Source of the DNA: Lysinibacillus sp. SGAir0095
GTDB lineage: Bacteria; Bacillota; Bacilli; Bacillales_A; Planococcaceae
Length of the DNA: 64,000 nt
NCBI RefSeq assembly: GCF_005491425.1
Contig: NZ_CP028083.1
Location: forward strand, 2,876,001 to 2,940,000
Direction of reading: 5' to 3'
The position numbers and the translations under genes were made by a program. Under the pieces are notes generated by a model. That model ran no database searches. It had not been told where the DNA came from and was given only the letters and a program-made list of their open reading frames with translations. Each line of letters starts with the position of its first letter. Position 1 is the first letter of the stretch. Of the stretch, positions 27,227-37,022 are shown in pieces.

Positions 27227-28535
27227 TTTCTTCGTTACTTTTCAATACATCCTCAAATGCATTTTGATACTTGTTAACATCTCCTGCACCCATAAATAGG
27301 AAGACAGCATTCGTATGTTCTTTCAACAGTTCAATTTTATCAGTTTGAAGAAGATTACTATTAGTTATTAAAGCCTGTAAATCTTCAATTGATAGCGCCC
27401 CTTGCTTTTCACGGGCTGAACCGAAAATATCACATAAATATACTGCATCTGCCTGTGATAAGCTATCAGCAAAGTCCTGTAAAAAGGCTGCTGTACGGCT
27501 GAATGTATGTGGTTGGAAAACAGCTATGATTTGTCGATCTGGATATTTTTGACGTGCTGATTGTATTGTTGCCTTTATTTCTGTTGGATGATGCGCGTAA
27601 TCATCTACAAGTACACTATTCCCAATTTTCGTCTCTGTGAAACGTCTTTTTACACCACCATAAGTACGTAAACGCTCTTGAATTAATTGTGCTGGAATTC
27701 CTTCATAATGACAGAGGGAAATAACAGCAAGTGCATTTAATACAGTGTGGTCACCATAAAGAGGAATGAAGAATTTATCATAATATTCATTCCTTACATA
27801 AACCTCAAAAGTTGTACCTTCTGTTGTTTTTTCAATATTCCTAGCTGCAAAATCATTATGAGTAGCAAAACCATAATAAACAACAGGTACATTTGCTTGA
27901 ATTTTTTGCAGATGCTCATCATCCCCACAAGCAATGATTGCTTTATTCACTTGTAATGCCAGCTCCTGGAATGCTGAATAGACATCCTCTATACCATTAA
28001 AATAGTCTGGATGATCAAAGTCAATATTTAACATCACCGCATAGTCTGGATGGTATGCTAAGAAATGGCGTCGATATTCACAAGCTTCCATCACAAAGAA
28101 GCTAGCATCTTCTTTACCAGAACCCGTGCCATCACCAATCAGATAAGATGTTGGCATGAAGCCTGCGATTACATGACTCATCAGTCCAGTTGTGGACGTC
28201 TTGCCATGTGCTCCAGTAATAGCAATCGATGTATAGCGATTGATATAATCCCCTAAAAACTTATGGTAACGAATAACTTCCAGACCTAATTCCTTCGCAC
28301 GAACAATTTCTGGATGCTCATCTGGAAAGGCATTCCCTGCAATTACAGTCATACCTTCTTTAATATTTTCCTCACTAAACGGTAAAACTGTAATGTTACG
28401 CTCTCTTAACGGTTTTTCTGTAAAATAGTAGGTCTCATAATCAGAGCCTTGTACTTGTTCTCCTGAATCAAATAATATCTGAGCCAATGAACTCATACCT
28501 GAACCTTTAATTCCTGTAAAATGATAAAATGTCAT
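27219..28535 (-). CDS. murC: UDP-N-acetylmuramate--L-alanine ligase
   Basis: MurC adds L-alanine to UDP-MurNAc, the first peptide-building step of peptidoglycan synthesis in the cytosol. The 438-residue Mur ligase has the N-terminal Rossmann-type [13 protein letters not shown] (6-18), the ATP P-loop [11 protein letters not shown] (105-115), the [10 protein letters not shown] segment and the C-terminal [13 protein letters not shown] motif. Length is normal for Bacillales. It lies between sftA and ytxGH on the same strand, as in B. subtilis. Start ATG at 28535 follows GGGAGG. Confidence 0.97.
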   Translation of the reverse strand: MTFYHFTGIKGSGMSSLAQILFDSGEQVQGSDYETYYFTEKPLRERNITVLPFSEENIKEGMTVIAGNAFPDEHPEIVRAKELGLEVIRYHKFLGDYINRYTSIAITGAHGKTSTTGLMSHVIAGFMPTSYLIGDGTGSGKEDASFFVMEACEYRRHFLAYHPDYAVMLNIDFDHPDYFNGIEDVYSAFQELALQVNKAIIACGDDEHLQKIQANVPVVYYGFATHNDFAARNIEKTTEGTTFEVYVRNEYYDKFFIPLYGDHTVLNALAVISLCHYEGIPAQLIQERLRTYGGVKRRFTETKIGNSVLVDDYAHHPTEIKATIQSARQKYPDRQIIAVFQPHTFSRTAAFLQDFADSLSQADAVYLCDIFGSAREKQGALSIEDLQALITNSNLLQTDKIELLKEHTNAVFLFMGAGDVNKYQNAFEDVLKSNEETA

Positions 28536-28722
28536 ATTTAAACCTCCCGGGATACACTGCTCCCAATGAATGAACGTTTTTGATATAAGTTAGTTTGTGC
28601 CAATACAACAAAACTTACCCCATTATAGCATTATTTTTAATAAAGAATATTGTAAAATATCTTTATTTATCTACCGATTCACTCATTTATTCGTATTTTT
28701 ATATTTAAGTTAGAAAATTGGC

Positions 28723-28763
28723 AGAATGCTACACGTTTTAATCTTTTAAAACGCTAGCATTTT
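28723..28763. other. Strong hairpin in the murC-sftA gap
   Basis: AATGCTA and CGTTTTA on the left (28725-28740) pair with TAAAACG and TAGCATT on the right (28747-28761) around one small bulge, giving about 15 bp of stem with a short loop. It lies between the sftA terminator and the murC start. It has no good T run; operator, processing or second terminator roles are all possible. Confidence 0.45.
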
Positions 28764-28788
28764 GGATTTGTTTTACTTTCAATTTACA

Positions 28789-28813
28789 AAAAAATGAGAG
28801 GGATTCCCCCTCA
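28789..28813 (-). terminator. sftA terminator
   Basis: On the minus strand an ATGAG-GGG/CCC-CTCAT stem (28794-28813) is followed by seven T, immediately after the sftA stop codon. Confidence 0.85.
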
Positions 28814-31800
28814 TTATTCAAACATTGACGTTAAATCAGATTCTGTAATATAAACCTCTCTTGGTTTACTTCCTCTTGGCTCTGAAACAAAGCCTTGGCT
28901 TTCTAACATATCGATTAAACGTGCTGCACGATTATAACCAATATGATATTTTCTTTGGATCGAAGACGTAGAAGCAGAGCCTTGTTCATGAACAAATCGG
29001 CAAACCTCTTCGAATAACTCATCTTGTTCCTCAACAAGTTCCGTTTTCTTTAATAATTCGTCTTGCTGGAAGAAATAATCAGGTTCTCCCTGTCCTCTTA
29101 CATGATCGATAATTTCCTCTATTTCATCATCTGTTACAAATGTACCTTGCAGACGTATTGGATCGCTCATTCCGTTGCCTAAGTAAAGCATATCTCCTCT
29201 TCCAAGTAATCTCTCAGCACCCTGACTATCAATTATTGTACGTGAGTCAATTTGAGAAGAAACTGCAAATGCAATACGAGTAGGAATATTTGATTTAATC
29301 AGCCCTGTAATAACATCAACAGATGGTCTCTGAGTTGCGACAATTAGGTGAATCCCACATGCTCTTGCTTTTTGTGCAATACGACAGATGGCTTCCTCTA
29401 CATCTTGAGGCGACATCATCATTAAATCTGCAAGCTCATCTATCACGATTAAAATGTAAGGTAGTTTATGACCATATTCACCTTTAGATTCTGCTAATTT
29501 ATTAAATCGTGGTAAGTCACGAACTCCTACATGGGCAAATAATTGATAACGTCTTTCCATTTCTTCAACTGCCCACTTTAATGCTGCAGTAGCTGCCTTC
29601 ACATCACTGATTACTGGGCTAACTAGATGCGGAATATTATTAAATGGTGCAAGTTCGACCATTTTTGGGTCAATTAACATCAGCTTTAACTCGTTTGGGT
29701 TAGCTTTATATAATAAGCTAATTAATATTGAATTTATACAAACAGATTTCCCTGAGCCTGTCGCCCCTGCTATTAAACCATGCGGCATTTTTCGCAAGTC
29801 AATTGTTACAGGCTTACCGGTTAAATCCAGTCCTAATGCAGCCTCTAATGGGGATTCAGATTCTTTAAATGAATCACTGCAAGTTACTTCAGATAATTGT
29901 ACCGCTCTTGAAATACGATTTGGTATTTCAATCCCAATTGTACTTTTCCCTGGGATTGGCGCTTGAATCCTAATATCCTTCGCTGCTAATGCAAGCTTTA
30001 AATCATCTGACAGATTGCGAATCTTACTTACTTTGGTACCATGACCCACTGTTATTTCAAACTGTGTAACTGCTGGCCCCTGCGTGATGGCCTCTACCTG
30101 TGCAGTTACTTGGAAATAGGATAAAGACTCCACTAAAATATCTGCTTGTGATTCCAACCACTCTCGATCTTCTGTTTTTTCTTCAGGAGGCGTTAAAAAA
30201 TCTAAAGAAGGTTTTACATATATCTTCGGTGGTGAACTCACCACTTTACTATCTATAGCAATTTCTTCAGGCGTTTCCTCTGTCTCTTCTCGTAAAGAAA
30301 TAGTTTCTGAAGTCTGAGCTAAAGGCGTTTCGATTTCTTGCTCTTTCTCTTCCTGGAAGACCCCTATTTCACTTTCTTGCTTTCCTCCATACGGCTCAAG
30401 CACTGTCAATGGAGATAGGTCCTCAGGATTCACATGAAGCGGTTGTTTTTCATGCGATTCTTCAGTCTTAGTTATCTGCCTATACATTTCTTTATTATCA
30501 TCATTATGTTGAAGCATTTGTTTTTGTGCTAATTTGGCTGCATATTTTTCTTTGTCTGATTTCAGCATTAACACATTAAAAGGTAATTTACTCCCTTTGG
30601 ATTGCGGTTGCTCCAGTTTCTGTTCTTCGTTTTCACAAGTCAAATGATCTTTTTCTTCTTCAGATTCAGTTGTTACTGTTTCTTGAAGATTATTCTCATA
30701 GGCTTCAGGCTGATAACTTGTGAATGATTCTTGTTCATGCCCTATCTGTTCGTCTGTTTCTTCCGTAAATTGGCTATCATTTAATGCAATGGACACCAAC
30801 TTTTGCACTTGAGCACTTTGAATAGGATGCAAAATAGGTTCTTGTTCAAATTCTGTCTTTGGATAAATGTCACTTGGTTCTTCATAAGAAAGGTTTGAAT
30901 TGATCACTTCGTTCTCCTGATTTATTACCGGGAACTCAACTTGTTCTTCAAAGCTTTCTGAAACAGGTTCACTTTCTTCATGAAATTGTTTTGTTTCAAA
31001 ATATTCTTCAAGTTCTTGATCATTTTGTAGTTCCATAAAATCTAGTTCAGATGATTTTTGACCTTCGTCTTGTACCATACCATGTGATTCCATATCAATT
31101 TTTTTACCTTCAAAAGGTTCTGCTTCATATACTGTAACTGCAGCTTCTTGATAGACTTGTAATTGTTGGTTCGCTTGGAATCGTTGAAGTTTTTCTACAA
31201 CTTGATCTTCCCTGAGATCTCTTTCGTCAGTTTCCTCAGCTAAATTTGGCAACTCTTCTACTTTTTCATATAGCTCTTCTTTTAGGTAGATGGGCTTTTC
31301 CTCTACCTCATCCTCTATATCAATGAAACTAGTAACCGGTACTTCATGTAAAGGTTCCCTATACTTTACTTTTGGCTGTGCTGTCCTTAAATTCTCTTCT
31401 TTAACAATCAAGCTTTCCGAAAGAACAGCTTCTACCCTATTTTCATGCTCTGAATAATTAATACTCGGAATATTTTTATCCTCAGTAAGGACATTCTCAA
31501 TCTCTTTTTCATTAGAGTTTGACTCTATTTTCTCCTGCTTTTTAGAAAGCAATTCGTCTATTTTACTCGGTTTCTTAAATCCATGAACTGGAGATGGAAC
31601 TTGCGTTGGAACAAACCTTCGCTTTGGAACGAGTGGATCTTCTTGTTCAACTAAGTTTTTCTTTATAGTTGCTGTGTTTCGATAATCCTTTTTTATTTGT
31701 TCCTGTGCTTTTACTTTTTCAACTCTCCGTAAAATAGTAGATTCTTGTCTATTAATTACGTTTGAGTGGCCTTTAATGCGCTGACGCTTTTCTAGTAAAT

Positions 31801-32140
31801 CGCGGATTCCTGAAACCTCGACATCATATACTTTGGAAATAGCATTTGGTTGGTAAAAATATTTAATATCCCTTCTTGACTCTTCAAATCTATTGGAGAG
31901 ATGATTTTGAGCTTCTGGATTAAACGAATGAGTAGGCTCGTTAGGCAATTCCATTTCTTCATCAGATATAATTGGAAACTTAAAGCTTTTTCTATTATTT
32001 TGAGGATCGTCAAGCTTTCGCTCATCGCTATTATTAAACGTAGTAACTAATTCGTCTTCAAACACATCTTCTTCGTAATATTGATCATCATCTATATCAT
32101 TATCAAATAGTTTATTAATTTGTTTTTTAAACCAATTCAT
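28814..32140 (-). CDS. sftA: DNA translocase SftA (FtsK/SpoIIIE family, soluble)
   Basis: SftA is a septum-associated, non-membrane FtsK-type motor that moves trapped chromosome DNA before division. The 1108-residue protein has no N-terminal membrane segments; residues 1-740 are a long acidic, Glu/Gln-rich, low-conservation linker. The motor follows: Walker A GATGSGKS at 792-799, Walker B IVIDE near 898-902, then IVATQRPSVDVITG. A C-terminal winged-helix gamma domain (about 1035-1100, GYNRAARLIDMLESQGFV) should read KOPS-like polarity sites. It is longer than B. subtilis SftA (about 950), the extra length being in the linker. Next to murC and ytpR as in B. subtilis (ytpT). Confidence 0.95.
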   Translation of the reverse strand: MNWFKKQINKLFDNDIDDDQYYEEDVFEDELVTTFNNSDERKLDDPQNNRKSFKFPIISDEEMELPNEPTHSFNPEAQNHLSNRFEESRRDIKYFYQPNAISKVYDVEVSGIRDLLEKRQRIKGHSNVINRQESTILRRVEKVKAQEQIKKDYRNTATIKKNLVEQEDPLVPKRRFVPTQVPSPVHGFKKPSKIDELLSKKQEKIESNSNEKEIENVLTEDKNIPSINYSEHENRVEAVLSESLIVKEENLRTAQPKVKYREPLHEVPVTSFIDIEDEVEEKPIYLKEELYEKVEELPNLAEETDERDLREDQVVEKLQRFQANQQLQVYQEAAVTVYEAEPFEGKKIDMESHGMVQDEGQKSSELDFMELQNDQELEEYFETKQFHEESEPVSESFEEQVEFPVINQENEVINSNLSYEEPSDIYPKTEFEQEPILHPIQSAQVQKLVSIALNDSQFTEETDEQIGHEQESFTSYQPEAYENNLQETVTTESEEEKDHLTCENEEQKLEQPQSKGSKLPFNVLMLKSDKEKYAAKLAQKQMLQHNDDNKEMYRQITKTEESHEKQPLHVNPEDLSPLTVLEPYGGKQESEIGVFQEEKEQEIETPLAQTSETISLREETEETPEEIAIDSKVVSSPPKIYVKPSLDFLTPPEEKTEDREWLESQADILVESLSYFQVTAQVEAITQGPAVTQFEITVGHGTKVSKIRNLSDDLKLALAAKDIRIQAPIPGKSTIGIEIPNRISRAVQLSEVTCSDSFKESESPLEAALGLDLTGKPVTIDLRKMPHGLIAGATGSGKSVCINSILISLLYKANPNELKLMLIDPKMVELAPFNNIPHLVSPVISDVKAATAALKWAVEEMERRYQLFAHVGVRDLPRFNKLAESKGEYGHKLPYILIVIDELADLMMMSPQDVEEAICRIAQKARACGIHLIVATQRPSVDVITGLIKSNIPTRIAFAVSSQIDSRTIIDSQGAERLLGRGDMLYLGNGMSDPIRLQGTFVTDDEIEEIIDHVRGQGEPDYFFQQDELLKKTELVEEQDELFEEVCRFVHEQGSASTSSIQRKYHIGYNRAARLIDMLESQGFVSEPRGSKPREVYITESDLTSMFE

Positions 32141-32380
32141 TATTTATCACTCTTTTCTATCAACATAGCTATTTTATTATAAAGTAATTATATGTAAGTA
32201 GGCACCAAAATTTAACTAATGATTCCAATTTCATAGGGAATTTTGTGCCATTTCACATTTGGTTTAACCAAATTATTCAAAAACTAGCTTTGAAGGTAAA
32301 TAATATAAATCTACCTTAACTAGCAAAATCATATCATAATTACATTTCAATAAGATAACAATGTTAAAACATTTCTATGA

Positions 32381-32420
32381 AAAGAAAAAGAGGATATCTC
32401 AATTTTGCGAGATATCCTCT
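32381..32420 (-). terminator. ytpR terminator
   Basis: AGAGGATATCTC (32389-32400) and GAGATATCCTCT (32409-32420) form a 12-bp perfect stem, followed on the minus strand by TTTTCTTTT. The rest of the 32141-32438 gap is AT-rich, presumably with the sftA promoter, which I could not place. Confidence 0.92.
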
Positions 32421-32438
32421 AAACATACAGTGAACTGA

Positions 32439-33056
32439 TTATAGATTTGAAGGGATTTCGAAAGGAGAACCTACTTCTGCATCTCCATCCAATACTAAAA
32501 TTCCCTTGGCAGATGGTGCATTTGGAATAGCTAATTCTCTTGCTGAACAAAGCATTCCACTAGAAGCTACACCTCGTAATTCAGAATCTTTAATAACTAA
32601 TCCTGATGGCATGACTGCACCAATTTTTGCTACAACAACCTTTTGACCTGCCTCAACATTTGGTGCCCCGCAAACGATTTGCAATACGTCTTCTCCAACA
32701 TTTACTTTACAAATGCTTAACTTATCTGCATTCGGGTGTTTTTCTTTTTCTTCTACATAACCGACTACAAATTTAGGTGAGAAGTCTACATCTAAAGAAA
32801 TTGTTACTTCGTTAGCCTTTAATGCCGCTTCTATTTTTTCTACAATTTCCGGTGTTACTTCTACATTCCCTTGTACTTCTAAATCGATATATTTACTTGC
32901 ATTAAAAATATTGAAAGCTTTAACTTCACCAGTTGCTTGCTCTTTTAAAATGGCGATATCGCCAACCTTTTCTACCTCAGTGTTTACAATTTTCTCTGTT
33001 GCTAATTGGACTAATAGTACGTCCCCTACAAAAGGTTTGTTATAAGCTACGATCAT
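32439..33056 (-). CDS. ytpR: tRNA-binding domain protein YtpR
   Basis: YtpR contains a tRNA-binding OB-fold like that at the N terminus of PheT (EMAP/Trbp111 type), but its physiological role is not established. The 205-residue protein has an N-terminal DUF4479-like region (1-90) and the OB domain (about 95-200) with HPNADKLSICKVNVG, QIVCGAPNV and SGMLCSAREL. It overlaps ytpQ's stop codon by 4 bp (ATGA), so translation is coupled. Same order as B. subtilis ytpQ-ytpR-sftA. Confidence 0.93.
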   Translation of the reverse strand: MIVAYNKPFVGDVLLVQLATEKIVNTEVEKVGDIAILKEQATGEVKAFNIFNASKYIDLEVQGNVEVTPEIVEKIEAALKANEVTISLDVDFSPKFVVGYVEEKEKHPNADKLSICKVNVGEDVLQIVCGAPNVEAGQKVVVAKIGAVMPSGLVIKDSELRGVASSGMLCSARELAIPNAPSAKGILVLDGDAEVGSPFEIPSNL

Positions 33057-33868
33057 TTTTCTTCTTGCTCCTTTTCCACTCTGTTTTTTGCCAATATAAA
33101 AATTGGTTCTAATTCGCCTTTTTCATAAACAAATGATAATGATGTAATTGGAACTGCACCTATTGAAAAGAAGTGCATAGTCATTTGTGCTAATACATCA
33201 TACCCTACTTCATTGCGTATATCACCAATAATTAACACATCTTGATGAGGAACCGATAACGTCATATCTCCTTCAATGTTGCTTTCCATTTCCTTCAGGA
33301 AGGATTCATTTAAAATACGGCTGGCATCGTATCCATCGTTTTGATTTAAGAAATAAAAGACATTACCTGCAACCTCGTCTTTTTTTGTATTGGTAGGTAG
33401 CTTTCTTACAGAAAAACGAGCTGCCTCTCGAACTTGATTCGCGCTTACTTGTAATTTTTCAAGCATCGACTCATCAATTAATCGATAAGTTGTTCCTAAA
33501 TCTAATGCATAATAAATACGTGTTTCTGCTGTATGATCAGTTGTTAAGAATGGATACCCTTCATTTGATTGTAATGGAAACGAAGTTGAACGAATAACAG
33601 GATAAACTGAAGATAAATTATGAAACCCTTCATTTTGTTCTTTTTCCATAGCAGAAAATGTTTGATCAATTGTATAAACCACTTCATCAATGGCTTTTTC
33701 TTTCAATGTTTGGAATTTGGCTATGATTTCCGGAAGTGAAATGTCCATCCCCCGGTTTAATGATTTATGATTAAGACGTAAAGTATCTTTTTCTTTATCG
33801 AATTTAAAATCAAATTTATCCATGCCTAAACGGTCTTTCAATTTCTCGACAAGTTCTTTTGATTTCAT
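33053..33868 (-). CDS. ytpQ: DUF1444 protein YtpQ
   Basis: This 271-residue cytosolic protein belongs to the DUF1444 (YtpQ) family, conserved in Bacillota but without assigned function. No signal peptide or membrane segment is seen; the start MKSKELVEKLKDRLG and the segment TYRLIDESMLEKL are typical. The ATG at 33868 follows AGGATGTGAG. In B. subtilis a thioredoxin-like ytpP precedes ytpQ; no such gene exists here, and a lipoprotein gene lies upstream instead, separated by a terminator. Confidence 0.88.
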   Translation of the reverse strand: MKSKELVEKLKDRLGMDKFDFKFDKEKDTLRLNHKSLNRGMDISLPEIIAKFQTLKEKAIDEVVYTIDQTFSAMEKEQNEGFHNLSSVYPVIRSTSFPLQSNEGYPFLTTDHTAETRIYYALDLGTTYRLIDESMLEKLQVSANQVREAARFSVRKLPTNTKKDEVAGNVFYFLNQNDGYDASRILNESFLKEMESNIEGDMTLSVPHQDVLIIGDIRNEVGYDVLAQMTMHFFSIGAVPITSLSFVYEKGELEPIFILAKNRVEKEQEEK

Positions 33869-33930
33869 CTGCTCACATCCTTTCTAATTACAAAGAAGTA
33901 TGTAATTAAGTTCGATCATTATTATATTTA

Positions 33931-33963
33931 ACAAAAATAAACGGCTCACGCAAAGTGAACCGT
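33931..33963 (-). terminator. Terminator of the lipoprotein gene
   Basis: ACGGCTCAC (33941-33949) and GTGAACCGT (33955-33963) form a stem whose one imperfect pair is a G-U wobble only in minus-strand RNA, followed there by TTATTTTTG. This fixes its direction as minus. Confidence 0.75.
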
Positions 33964-34026
33964 AAAAATTATCTTATCCTATTGTAACAAAATACTTTAA
34001 TTCTAGTCGATTAGTTTGTTCGTTAC

Positions 34027-34554
34027 TTATTCTTTTTCTTCTACACTTTTTACAGAACGAACAACCGTCATCATATCCACAAGCTTCTGGTCGATATTCT
34101 TATCTTCAGAAAGAGTAGACATTTTTACCCCACCACTACTAACAATCAGTTCAAATTGTTCCTTATCATACTCAAGTACCGCACTGAAGCCGAATGCTCC
34201 ATCAAATTCTACGGTCTCTTCTTTGATGATTTTTTTTGATGAATCATTTTTTAGCAATTCATAATGTAGGTTGCTATCTTCTTTTTCATAATAATTTACA
34301 AAAAGAATGTAGCTTTCATTACCCTTTGTAAGAATTAAATTGTTTAGGTCTTCACTTTCTTCAACAGTAAAACCTGCAGGAACATATAATTCTATCTTAC
34401 CAATTGTTTTATTTGTTTGTTGAGGGTTTTCTTCAAAAACTGTTTGAGCACTTGCTACACCTGTATCAATTTGCTCTTCAACGGTTTTTCCACAGCCTGC
34501 CAATGTCAATAATAGAACAATACTAACAGCAGCCAGAAACCATTTACGTTTCAT
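34027..34554 (-). CDS. Predicted lipoprotein of unknown function
   Basis: This 175-residue protein begins with a textbook lipoprotein signal: basic MKRK, a hydrophobic stretch and lipobox LAGC with Cys21, so it should be lipid-anchored on the outer membrane face. The mature part is acidic and contains YVPAGFTVEESEDLNNLIL and VEFDGAFGFSAVLEYD segments, suggesting a small beta-rich domain. I do not recognise the family. It stands alone between two terminators, in the place where B. subtilis has other genes (ytpP region). ATG follows TGAGGCG. Confidence 0.85.
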   Translation of the reverse strand: MKRKWFLAAVSIVLLLTLAGCGKTVEEQIDTGVASAQTVFEENPQQTNKTIGKIELYVPAGFTVEESEDLNNLILTKGNESYILFVNYYEKEDSNLHYELLKNDSSKKIIKEETVEFDGAFGFSAVLEYDKEQFELIVSSGGVKMSTLSEDKNIDQKLVDMMTVVRSVKSVEEKE

Positions 34555-34729
34555 ATGTACGCCTCACTTTCTATTCAACTATTTATTTTAAATGATAAAT
34601 AGGTAACGATGCAACTCTATTGTAATTAGTAATATTTTCATAGAAAATACTAGCTATTAAAGACTAAGATGAAAAGCCAAGTCATTTAGCAAAAGCACAA
34701 AGTCAGACTAATCCAAGTGGAAGTAAGTT

Positions 34730-35260
34730 TTATATCCTCTTATTCAAGAACAAGTATTGCCCTATGAGAAGTTTTACGATATGTTCAAACATTTCCGTTC
34801 GATCTATTAGACCTGCTGTAAATATCCCTACAGCGCCTGAATGAGATCTTGTATCTTGTTGTTTTGTATAATCGTCCATAACTGGTCCCAACTCTTTACC
34901 TGCACGTAGCTCATCGGCAACTTCTTTTGGCAATAAAAACTGTGCACCTGCTGCTGAAATAACAGTGCCATCCTTTAAAGCAACTGCTCCCCAATTTGTA
35001 CAATACATCTCATCACCAATATCATGAACTCCGCCCTCAAGACCAAAATTCAGGTCTGCCTTAGTAACTTCTAGCGTATTTATCGCACGATTAATAGCCC
35101 CTTGTCTTGTTTCTTCATTGGAAAAAGGTTGTTCTGATACGTTGGACAGTACATCCACTTGGATATATTGAACATCATCAAAATAACTGTTTATGATATT
35201 TTGAATTGCTGCTGTTTTTGCTCTATTTTTCGTTCCGATTGCTACTAACAATTTCTTCAT
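34730..35260 (-). CDS. DUF84 family NTPase (YjjX-like inosine/xanthosine triphosphatase)
   Basis: The product of about 176 residues resembles YjjX-type house-cleaning phosphatases that hydrolyse non-canonical ITP/XTP. It shows VAIGTKNRAKTAAIQN near the start, SEQPFSNEETRQGAINRA, LNFGLEGGV and a C-terminal GAVGIFTAGLIDR, all matching the family. The true start is uncertain: the ATG at 35260 directly abuts AAAAGGAG, whereas a TTG at 35251 is well spaced from it. A longer reading from 35332 is rejected because an intrinsic terminator lies inside it. Downstream of the M42 peptidase gene. Confidence 0.85.
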   Translation of the reverse strand: MKKLLVAIGTKNRAKTAAIQNIINSYFDDVQYIQVDVLSNVSEQPFSNEETRQGAINRAINTLEVTKADLNFGLEGGVHDIGDEMYCTNWGAVALKDGTVISAAGAQFLLPKEVADELRAGKELGPVMDDYTKQQDTRSHSGAVGIFTAGLIDRTEMFEHIVKLLIGQYLFLNKRI

Positions 35261-35284
35261 CTCCTTTTTAGACGCACTGCCAGT

Positions 35285-35310
35285 AAAAAAGATGCCAAAA
35301 TCGGCATCTT
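35285..35310 (-). terminator. Terminator after the M42 peptidase gene
   Basis: AAGATGCC (35303-35310 complement) and GGCATCTT pair as an 8-bp perfect stem with a 6-nt loop and are followed on the minus strand by a run of six T in total. It lies 15 bp after the peptidase stop codon and before the DUF84 ribosome binding site. Confidence 0.8.
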
Positions 35311-35324
35311 CCTTATTAGCAATT

Positions 35325-36401
35325 TTAGCCATTATTAATGATTGAATTCACAGTGCTTCTATCAAGCGTTCTTACAAGCTTAACAAGTAATTCTTTTGCT
35401 GCTGCATAATCATCAACATGAATAATGGAAGCTGAAGTATGGATATAACGGGAACAGATCCCAATTACTGTACTTGGAATCCCTTCATTTGCAATATGCA
35501 CTTTACCGGCATCTGTTCCACCTTGAGAAACAAAGTACTGATACGGTATATTATTTGTTTCAGCCGTATCTAAAATGAATTCTCGCAGTCCTCTGTGTGT
35601 TACCATTGTCGGATCATAAATGCGAAGAAGAGTTCCTTGTCCAAGCTGGCCAAATTGTGTTTTATCACCAGTTGTATCATTTGCAGCAGAAGCATCTAAA
35701 GCAAAGAAAATATCCGGTTTAATCATATTAGCTGACACTTGAGCACCGCGCAGGCCAACCTCTTCCATTACATTTGCTCCTGAATAAAGATGATTGATGA
35801 CCTTTTCATTCTTTAGCTCTTTTAATAATTCAATGGCCAACCCGCATCCATAACGATTATCCCAGGCTTTTGCCATAATCTTTTTGGGATCTGCCATCGG
35901 TGTAAAAGGACAAATTGGAATGATGGATTGACCAGGGCGAATTCCCATATCCAAGGCAGCCTGTTTACTATCAGCACCAACATCAATTAGCATATCTTTT
36001 ATTTCCATTGCACCTTTGTTATCCGATCCTCTTAATAAATGCGGAGGGATTGAAGCAATTACCCCAGGGATTTCGTTTTCTTTTGCATAGACAGTAACTC
36101 TTTGTGCTTGTAAGACTTGGTTTGACCAACCACCTAGCGTTTGAAATTGGAGCATTCCATTTTCAGTAATGTTTTTTACCATAAACGATACTTCATCCAT
36201 ATGGCCAGCAACTAAAATTCTAGGCGCATTTTCATCTGCTGCTTTTCTTACTCCGAAAATCCCACCAAGATTATCTTGAATAATTTCATCAGAGTATTTT
36301 TCTAACTCGTCACGCATAAATTTACGCACAGCATGTTCATTACCAGGAGCTCCAGGTAATTCAGTTAAAGTTTTAAATAATTGTAATGTCTCAGTATTCA
36401 T
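35325..36401 (-). CDS. ytoP: M42 family metallopeptidase (YtoP)
   Basis: This is a cytosolic di-metal aminopeptidase of the M42 family (PepA/FrvX/YtoP type). The 358-residue protein shows the metal ligands in [39 protein letters not shown] (with the catalytic Glu pair) and a C-terminal [14 protein letters not shown]. The ATG at 36401 follows AGGGAGTG; a GTG three codons upstream is part of that site. It lies divergent from ytzB, as in B. subtilis. Substrate preference cannot be told from sequence. Confidence 0.92.
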   Translation of the reverse strand: MNTETLQLFKTLTELPGAPGNEHAVRKFMRDELEKYSDEIIQDNLGGIFGVRKAADENAPRILVAGHMDEVSFMVKNITENGMLQFQTLGGWSNQVLQAQRVTVYAKENEIPGVIASIPPHLLRGSDNKGAMEIKDMLIDVGADSKQAALDMGIRPGQSIIPICPFTPMADPKKIMAKAWDNRYGCGLAIELLKELKNEKVINHLYSGANVMEEVGLRGAQVSANMIKPDIFFALDASAANDTTGDKTQFGQLGQGTLLRIYDPTMVTHRGLREFILDTAETNNIPYQYFVSQGGTDAGKVHIANEGIPSTVIGICSRYIHTSASIIHVDDYAAAKELLVKLVRTLDRSTVNSIINNG

Positions 36402-36643
36402 ACAGAACACTCCCTATTTGTTTAGATACCTTTTTATCTTAACATAAATATTTCGCTTTTCGAATTGAAATTGAGGGAAAATTTTCATAATAGTTTCGCA
36501 TCATTTCTTTTTAAAGCATGTTCTAATAATCAGCATCTATCCATTTAATTATTTTATGAAGATTCGCTTTTTTCCTCATTGTAGGACAAGACTTCTATCC
36601 TAAATAATGTTAAAATGAAAAATAGTTCAAAGGAGGATGACAA

Positions 36644-36958
36644 ATGAAATTAAGAGATTTTTTAATAGGCGTAGCGACTGGATTAGCTGCAGCGATTATC
36701 ATTAAAGAAGCTTCTGAAAGAATTTCACCTTTTGTACCTGCCAATCATATTTTAGACAATGTAAAAGATGAATTTAAAAAGATTAGCCCAATTGATGGTT
36801 CTTGGATTTATATGAAAACTGAGGATTTTAACAATGGCGTGATGACTATTCCCGTTTACCGTGGTGGTATTACTCGTATGAATAACGGTGAGTTGGAAAC
36901 ATTCGAATTTGCAGCAGATGCAAGATCTGGTGTAGTAGTCGATTTAGTGAAATCATAA
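36644..36958 (+). CDS. ytzB: YtzB-like small PepSY-type protein
   Basis: This 104-residue protein starts with a hydrophobic, Ala-rich membrane or signal segment (about 6-21, FLIGVATGLAAAIIIK) and continues into a small domain with MTIPVYRGGITRMNNGELETFEFAADARSGVVVDL, typical of PepSY-like modules. It matches the B. subtilis YtzB in length and in its position divergent from ytoP. The ATG follows AAAGGAGGATG. Function unknown. Confidence 0.8.
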   Translation: MKLRDFLIGVATGLAAAIIIKEASERISPFVPANHILDNVKDEFKKISPIDGSWIYMKTEDFNNGVMTIPVYRGGITRMNNGELETFEFAADARSGVVVDLVKS

Positions 36959-36972
36959 AAAGATAAAAACAA

Positions 36973-37012
36973 ATAGCTGTTCGATTTATTGCTAATCGAA
37001 CAGCTTATTTTT
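36973..37012. terminator. Bidirectional terminator between ytzB and ytnP
   Basis: AGCTGTTCGATT (36975-36986) and AATCGAACAGCT (36994-37005) form a 12-bp perfect stem, with TATTTTTAT on the plus side and an A-rich flank serving the minus side. Confidence 0.88.
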
Positions 37013-37022
37013 ATGCATTAAT

